Source: Phycisphaeraceae bacterium (GTDB lineage: Bacteria; Planctomycetota; Phycisphaerae; Phycisphaerales; UBA1924). From it: 64,000 nt of DNA. Position 1 is the stretch's first letter, and the number at the start of each line of letters is the position of its first letter. Positions 61,074 through 64,000 of the stretch are shown here, piece after piece. Position numbers and translations under genes: made by a program. The notes below the pieces were generated by a model. That model saw only the letters and a list, made by a program, of their open reading frames with translations, was not told where the DNA came from and searched no databases. Where the stretch lies: assembly GCA_019636515.1 (NCBI GenBank), contig JAHBXI010000001.1, positions 744,001-808,000 on the forward strand. The letters run 5' to 3'.

Positions 61074-61796
61074 ATGGCACGCAACAGCATCATCGGTTCG
61101 GTCGCGATCTTCACGGTACTTGCCGCGGGGGCCTCGCCTGTCTTGGCACGGCCCATCACCAACGGGAGTTTCGAGACGGGCCTGGCCTACCCGTCGGGTC
61201 CGAGCATCTTCTCGGCCGGCACGCCCGCCCCGTGGTTCGCCACGAGTTTCACCCCCGACCTGTACGACAACACGTCGGTCGATGGGTGGGGTATCGGTGG
61301 GATCCCGGCGTACGACAACATGTTCAAGGGAATGGTGGCGTGCCATGGGCACCGCTTCATCGGGTTTGCCGCGTCCACCTCGTTCGGTGGCATCAACGAG
61401 GCGTTCTCGCAGGCGACCGCGCCGCTCATCCCGGGAAACCAGTACACGGTCTCGGCGTGCATGGCGGTCGATGACCTGGGCAAGGCCATCCCGTTCGGTG
61501 GTCCGTACACCGGGCGGGGAGAGGTACACGTGCTGCTGGACGGCAACCTTATCGGCACGTTGACGCAGAACACCTTGTCGCTCACCTGGGAGTCACGCTC
61601 GTTTACGTTCATCGCCCCGGCCACGTCGTCGGCGGTCTTCGAGTTCGTAGCCCAGGTCGATCCCGGCACGGCCGGCATCCCCACTTCGAGTTACCTGGCG
61701 CTGGATGGCATCGAGATCACGGTGGTGCCCGGCCCTGGCTCCCTCGCGCTCCTGAGCGTGGCCGGGATGGCGATGGGGAGGCGGCGGGTGAGGTGA
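61074..61796 (+). CDS. Secreted PEP-CTERM-like protein
   Basis: A 240-residue protein with a signal peptide ('IIGSVAIFTVLAAGASPVLA') and a beta-rich body that begins like a DUF642/carbohydrate-binding-like domain ('RPITNGSFETGLAYPSG' ... 'FIAPATSSAVFEFVAQVDPG'). It ends with 'VVPGPGSLALLSVAGMAMGR' and a basic 'RRRVR'. This is a PEP-CTERM-like sorting tail: motif, hydrophobic helix and arginine cluster, used for exosortase-dependent surface sorting. The ligand is unknown. AGGAGA precedes the ATG at 61074. Confidence 0.8.
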   Translation: MARNSIIGSVAIFTVLAAGASPVLARPITNGSFETGLAYPSGPSIFSAGTPAPWFATSFTPDLYDNTSVDGWGIGGIPAYDNMFKGMVACHGHRFIGFAASTSFGGINEAFSQATAPLIPGNQYTVSACMAVDDLGKAIPFGGPYTGRGEVHVLLDGNLIGTLTQNTLSLTWESRSFTFIAPATSSAVFEFVAQVDPGTAGIPTSSYLALDGIEITVVPGPGSLALLSVAGMAMGRRRVR

Positions 61797-61967
61797 GGCG
61801 ACCAAGCCCGGCGGTTCGGCCTCGGTCGTCCACGGGTCGCATGTCCAGGAGGATCGCGTTTTGAGTGTCAAGAACACCAGAACCAGTGGAGCCGATCTCG
61901 GTGGCACGCCTGGTCAGCCGTGAATGCGTTACCAGCCCGATCCGGTGTGTGGAAGCACGATAAGAGG

Positions 61968-61990
61968 GCGGCCCGGGTTACCCGGGCCGC
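61968..61990 (-). terminator. Hairpin downstream of the calcium-loop-repeat protein gene
   Basis: GCGGCCCGGGT-T-ACCCGGGCCGC is an 11-bp perfect inverted repeat located 36 bases beyond the stop of the minus-strand gene ending at 62027. There is no strong T-run, so termination may be weak or factor-assisted. It also separates the two convergent secreted-protein genes. Confidence 0.5.
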
Positions 61991-62026
61991 TCCTGGAGTT
62001 CCACCCGCGGATGCCGTGCCGAAGAC

Positions 62027-63044
62027 TCAGCACCCATCTTCAAAGGCGTGGACAAAGGCGAAGAAGTCCTCGATATCGACGAACCCGGACTGGTCAAAGT
62101 CGGCATCGTCGCCGCCGAGTTCAAAGGCCGTGACGAAGGCAATGTAATCCTCGAAGTCAACGAATCCCGAACGATCAAAGTCGGCGGGGCGCCACGTCTC
62201 GAAAACCGAGGCGACGGGAATGGAAGATGTCTCACCCTCGTCGTTGATCGCCCTCACACCCCAGTAGTACTCGGTGCAGTGATCGAGGATCCCCGGTGGA
62301 AGGTGCAGGGTGGTCTGTTCCGTCACGTCGGCCCAGAGAGCGGGCTCGAGCGAGGGACTTTGAGAAATCGTGACGGCGTAGAGGACCGCGTCGGCGGATG
62401 GAGACCATGCAAGTTCGGGCGTGAGGGGGATCCCGAGGGAGACATCGGCGGGAGAGAACAATTCGAACGTACCCGGCGGGGCGACGGCTACCCAGTCGAT
62501 GGTGACCTCGGCGTGGCCGTATCCGGGAATGGGAACTCCCATCTCGTCACCGAAGTACACCATGTACGTGGCGTTGAAATCGCCGGTGACGGCGGTCGCG
62601 TACCAGTTGTGGAGCATGGAGCCGGACCACTGGATACGCGGGGCCGAGCCGTCGGTCGAGAAGATCGGTGAGAAGGTCCCCTGGTTCATCATGGTCCCGC
62701 CGCTGTAGGACCTGATCGCAGGCGACACGTCGGACTGCTCGATCCAGAGAAGGGCGTTGGTGGGGGGAGACCAGAAACCCTCGACCATCCAGCCATACTG
62801 GGCGTTGTACATGACTCCGTTGAGCACGGAGGCGTCTCCGGTGTAGGTTTCGCCGTAATTTCGCATGATCGGCATGTCAACGTGATGATCGACCATGACG
62901 TACAGATCCACGCCGTCAAATGAGACCATAAGATGCTTCATCGGCCCCCCCCATCTTGGGATTGGTGGCCACGGCGCTTCCGGAGAGCATCCAGGCGGCG
63001 ACCAGCAACGATGAGAGGCGTTGGCATGAATAGTGACGTGACAT
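62027..63044 (-). CDS. Secreted protein with paired dockerin-like loops; frameshift at a G8 run
   Basis: A signal peptide is read from the ATG at 63044 ('RLSSLLVAAWMLSGSAVATN', GGAG upstream). The remaining ~300 codons are in a different frame, joined at a run of eight Gs on the minus strand (62945-62952). With seven Gs the protein would be continuous: '...NPKMGG' followed by 'PMKHLMVSFDGVDLYVMVD'. The body has beta-sandwich sequence, a fibronectin-like region ('LGIPLTPELAWSPSADAVLY') and two terminal loops ('ADFDRSGFVDFEDYIAF', 'ADFDQSGFVDIEDFFAF'). As given, it yields a 42-residue peptide. Homopolymer slippage or a read error can both explain it. Confidence 0.75.
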
Positions 63045-63078
63045 CTTATATTCTCCATATTGAGGCAACAACGACGGG

Positions 63079-63759
63079 TCATTGCGCGGTGTGGGGATTA
63101 AACGAGTCCTGACCCACGCGTGGGTCAAAGACGGATATGAACGGGAGGGTGCAAGCGTGCCCATCGGCAAAGACCACGCCAGATCCCGGACGATGACGAT
63201 CGGTATCGACTTCCGGCGGCGCGCCGAAGTCGGTCCAGAAATGGGCCATCGCGTGGTCCGCGCTGGTGAGGTCGGAGAGTTCGGCGAACAGGACGGTCGA
63301 TGACGGGCGCGGGATGCCCGTGAACCGGGTCCAGACTCGCCCGCCGGTCTCCGCTGGGGTGAGTTCAAAGTACACGTTGTAGCCGTAACTCCACCGCTCG
63401 CGGCGGCGGTCGCAGGGACAGCGGTATGGCCCGTTGAAGACGTCGGTCCATCCGGCGTCGCCCGGGGAATACGCCCGTCCGGTGAGGTATTCGAAGAAGG
63501 CGTAGCCCCACGGGGCGACTCGGTTGGCAAAGGCCGAGTGCTGGCTTCGGGGCATGGCATCCCTGGAGGCATCGGCGTAGATCGCCGTGAGTTGCCCGAG
63601 GGTGCGCATCTGGCACAGGCATCGGCACTGCCTGGCGGCGTCGCGGGATCTTGCCAGAGCGGGGAGGATGATCGCCGTCAGGATGGCGAGGATCGCGATG
63701 ACGACCATGAGTTCGATCAGCGAGAACGCACGGCGCGGGTTCGCGGGGCGGCGCGTCAG
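63079..63759 (-). CDS. Prepilin-like protein with H-X9-DG ending
   Basis: A protein with the prepilin processing region 'NPRRAFSLIELMVVIAILAI' (A-1, F+1, E+5) and the ending 'RHRPGSGVVFADGHACTLPF', which is the H-X9-DG motif of the large planctomycete pseudopilin-like family. The first ATG in frame (63708) lies inside the helix and would remove the leader. The leader has no in-frame ATG, GTG or TTG. A CTG at 63759, whose CTGA overlaps the Rrf2 stop, is the best candidate start; another reading is an uncalled frameshift. Function of the family is unknown. It is co-directional with the Rrf2 gene and followed by the repeat-protein gene. Confidence 0.65.
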   Translation of the reverse strand: MTRRPANPRRAFSLIELMVVIAILAILTAIILPALARSRDAARQCRCLCQMRTLGQLTAIYADASRDAMPRSQHSAFANRVAPWGYAFFEYLTGRAYSPGDAGWTDVFNGPYRCPCDRRRERWSYGYNVYFELTPAETGGRVWTRFTGIPRPSSTVLFAELSDLTSADHAMAHFWTDFGAPPEVDTDRHRPGSGVVFADGHACTLPFISVFDPRVGQDSFNPHTAQ

Positions 63760-64000
63760 CGTCCACGGCGGATCGTCGGGACCATGAGCGATCGGCAGTG
63801 ACGGCGTCCGGGCGTGGACGTCTCGAAGATCTCCGCCAAGGAGGTGCGTGCGAACTCGCGCTCGATCATTCCCATCGCATCGTCGAGCCGGCGATGAAGC
63901 GGGCAGAGATGGACATGCTCGGGGTTTCCCAGTGGGCAGGTCTTGATGCGTTCGATGGGTCCCACGGCGTTGACCACGTCGAGCATGGAGATGGAGGCGG
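63756..64000 (-). CDS. Rrf2-family transcriptional regulator, C-terminal part
   Basis: The final ~80 codons of an Rrf2-type regulator; the 5' part lies beyond the right edge. The visible residues ('MLDVVNAVGPIERIKTCPLG', then 'HLCPLHRRLDDAMGMIERE') are the end of the dimerisation helix region. They include the cysteines C-P-L-G and H-L-C-P that in this family ligate an iron-sulphur cluster or sense redox state. The DNA-binding wing is not visible. It ends in a short basic tail overlapped by the prepilin-like gene. Target unknown. Confidence 0.82.
   Translation of the reverse strand, partial: ASISMLDVVNAVGPIERIKTCPLGNPEHVHLCPLHRRLDDAMGMIEREFARTSLAEIFETSTPGRRHCRSLMVPTIRRGR

Noticed and set aside
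1..64000. CRISPR array or complete insertion sequence
   Set aside because: No regularly spaced repeats of CRISPR size, no transposase and no terminal inverted repeats were seen.

Overview
The window is GC-rich chromosomal DNA from a planctomycete, most likely of the class Phycisphaerae. This is inference, with no marker-gene comparison behind it. It rests on two secreted proteins ending in paired calcium-loop repeats of the 'ADFDxSGFVDxxDF' type, a prepilin with an H-X9-DG ending, a PEP-CTERM-like protein, pseudopilins processed at 'RAFTL(L/V)E', and ATGA-overlapped operons.

Bases 1-11,921 are an accessory region next to a tRNA-Gly(CCC) gene (11851-11921, minus). It holds the start of a type I methylase gene (hsdM, running off the left edge) with its HTH partner, several small island genes, a winged-helix gene interrupted by an in-frame amber codon, and an hsdR fragment. 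It also holds a four-gene module of two excisionase-like HTH proteins, a small regulator-like protein and a CHC2/TOPRIM/DUF3987 replication protein, a frameshift-damaged small gene, a repressor-like HTH gene with a clear promoter, and a tyrosine integrase. A 45-bp copy of the tRNA 3' half lies at 2636-2680 in the opposite orientation to the tRNA. It is flanked by paired short repeats resembling integrase arm sites and followed by a strong terminator, so this is not a simple integrated element.

Bases 12,389-19,440 carry housekeeping genes: an MFS exporter, clpX, two conserved proteins, a HAD phosphatase, mnmA and a truncated DevC-like permease remnant. Bases 19,431-28,052 are one minus-strand operon for a type II secretion/type IV pilus-like machine: PilZ protein, ATPase, platform protein, five pseudopilins, a fused PilM-PilN protein, a PilO-like and a GspC/PilP-like protein. 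No secretin or prepilin peptidase is present in the window.

Bases 28,253-38,963 carry an Eis-like acetyltransferase, an agmatinase-family enzyme, a membrane protein with galactokinase, a large secreted subtilase, and a TPP riboswitch controlling a DinB-family gene overlapped with thiC. Bases 39,084-49,765 hold an NtrC-type regulator and histidine kinase behind a glycoside hydrolase family 2 gene, a TetA-like exporter, and two secreted hydrolases. Bases 49,857-60,743 hold two methyltransferases, heme O synthase, a VOC protein, a DUF1844 protein, a PpiC-like lipoprotein, YraN, a dihydrolipoamide acyltransferase, a TIM-barrel epimerase, a class I amidotransferase and a DUF4340 protein. The right end has a PEP-CTERM-like protein, a secreted calcium-loop-repeat protein with a poly-G frameshift after its signal peptide, an H-X9-DG prepilin and a partial Rrf2 regulator.

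The most notable items are the inverted tRNA-derived att copies with arm-like repeats, the TPP riboswitch-dinB-thiC arrangement whose ribosome-binding site lies inside the aptamer, the G8 frameshift in the secreted protein, and the amber-interrupted winged-helix gene.
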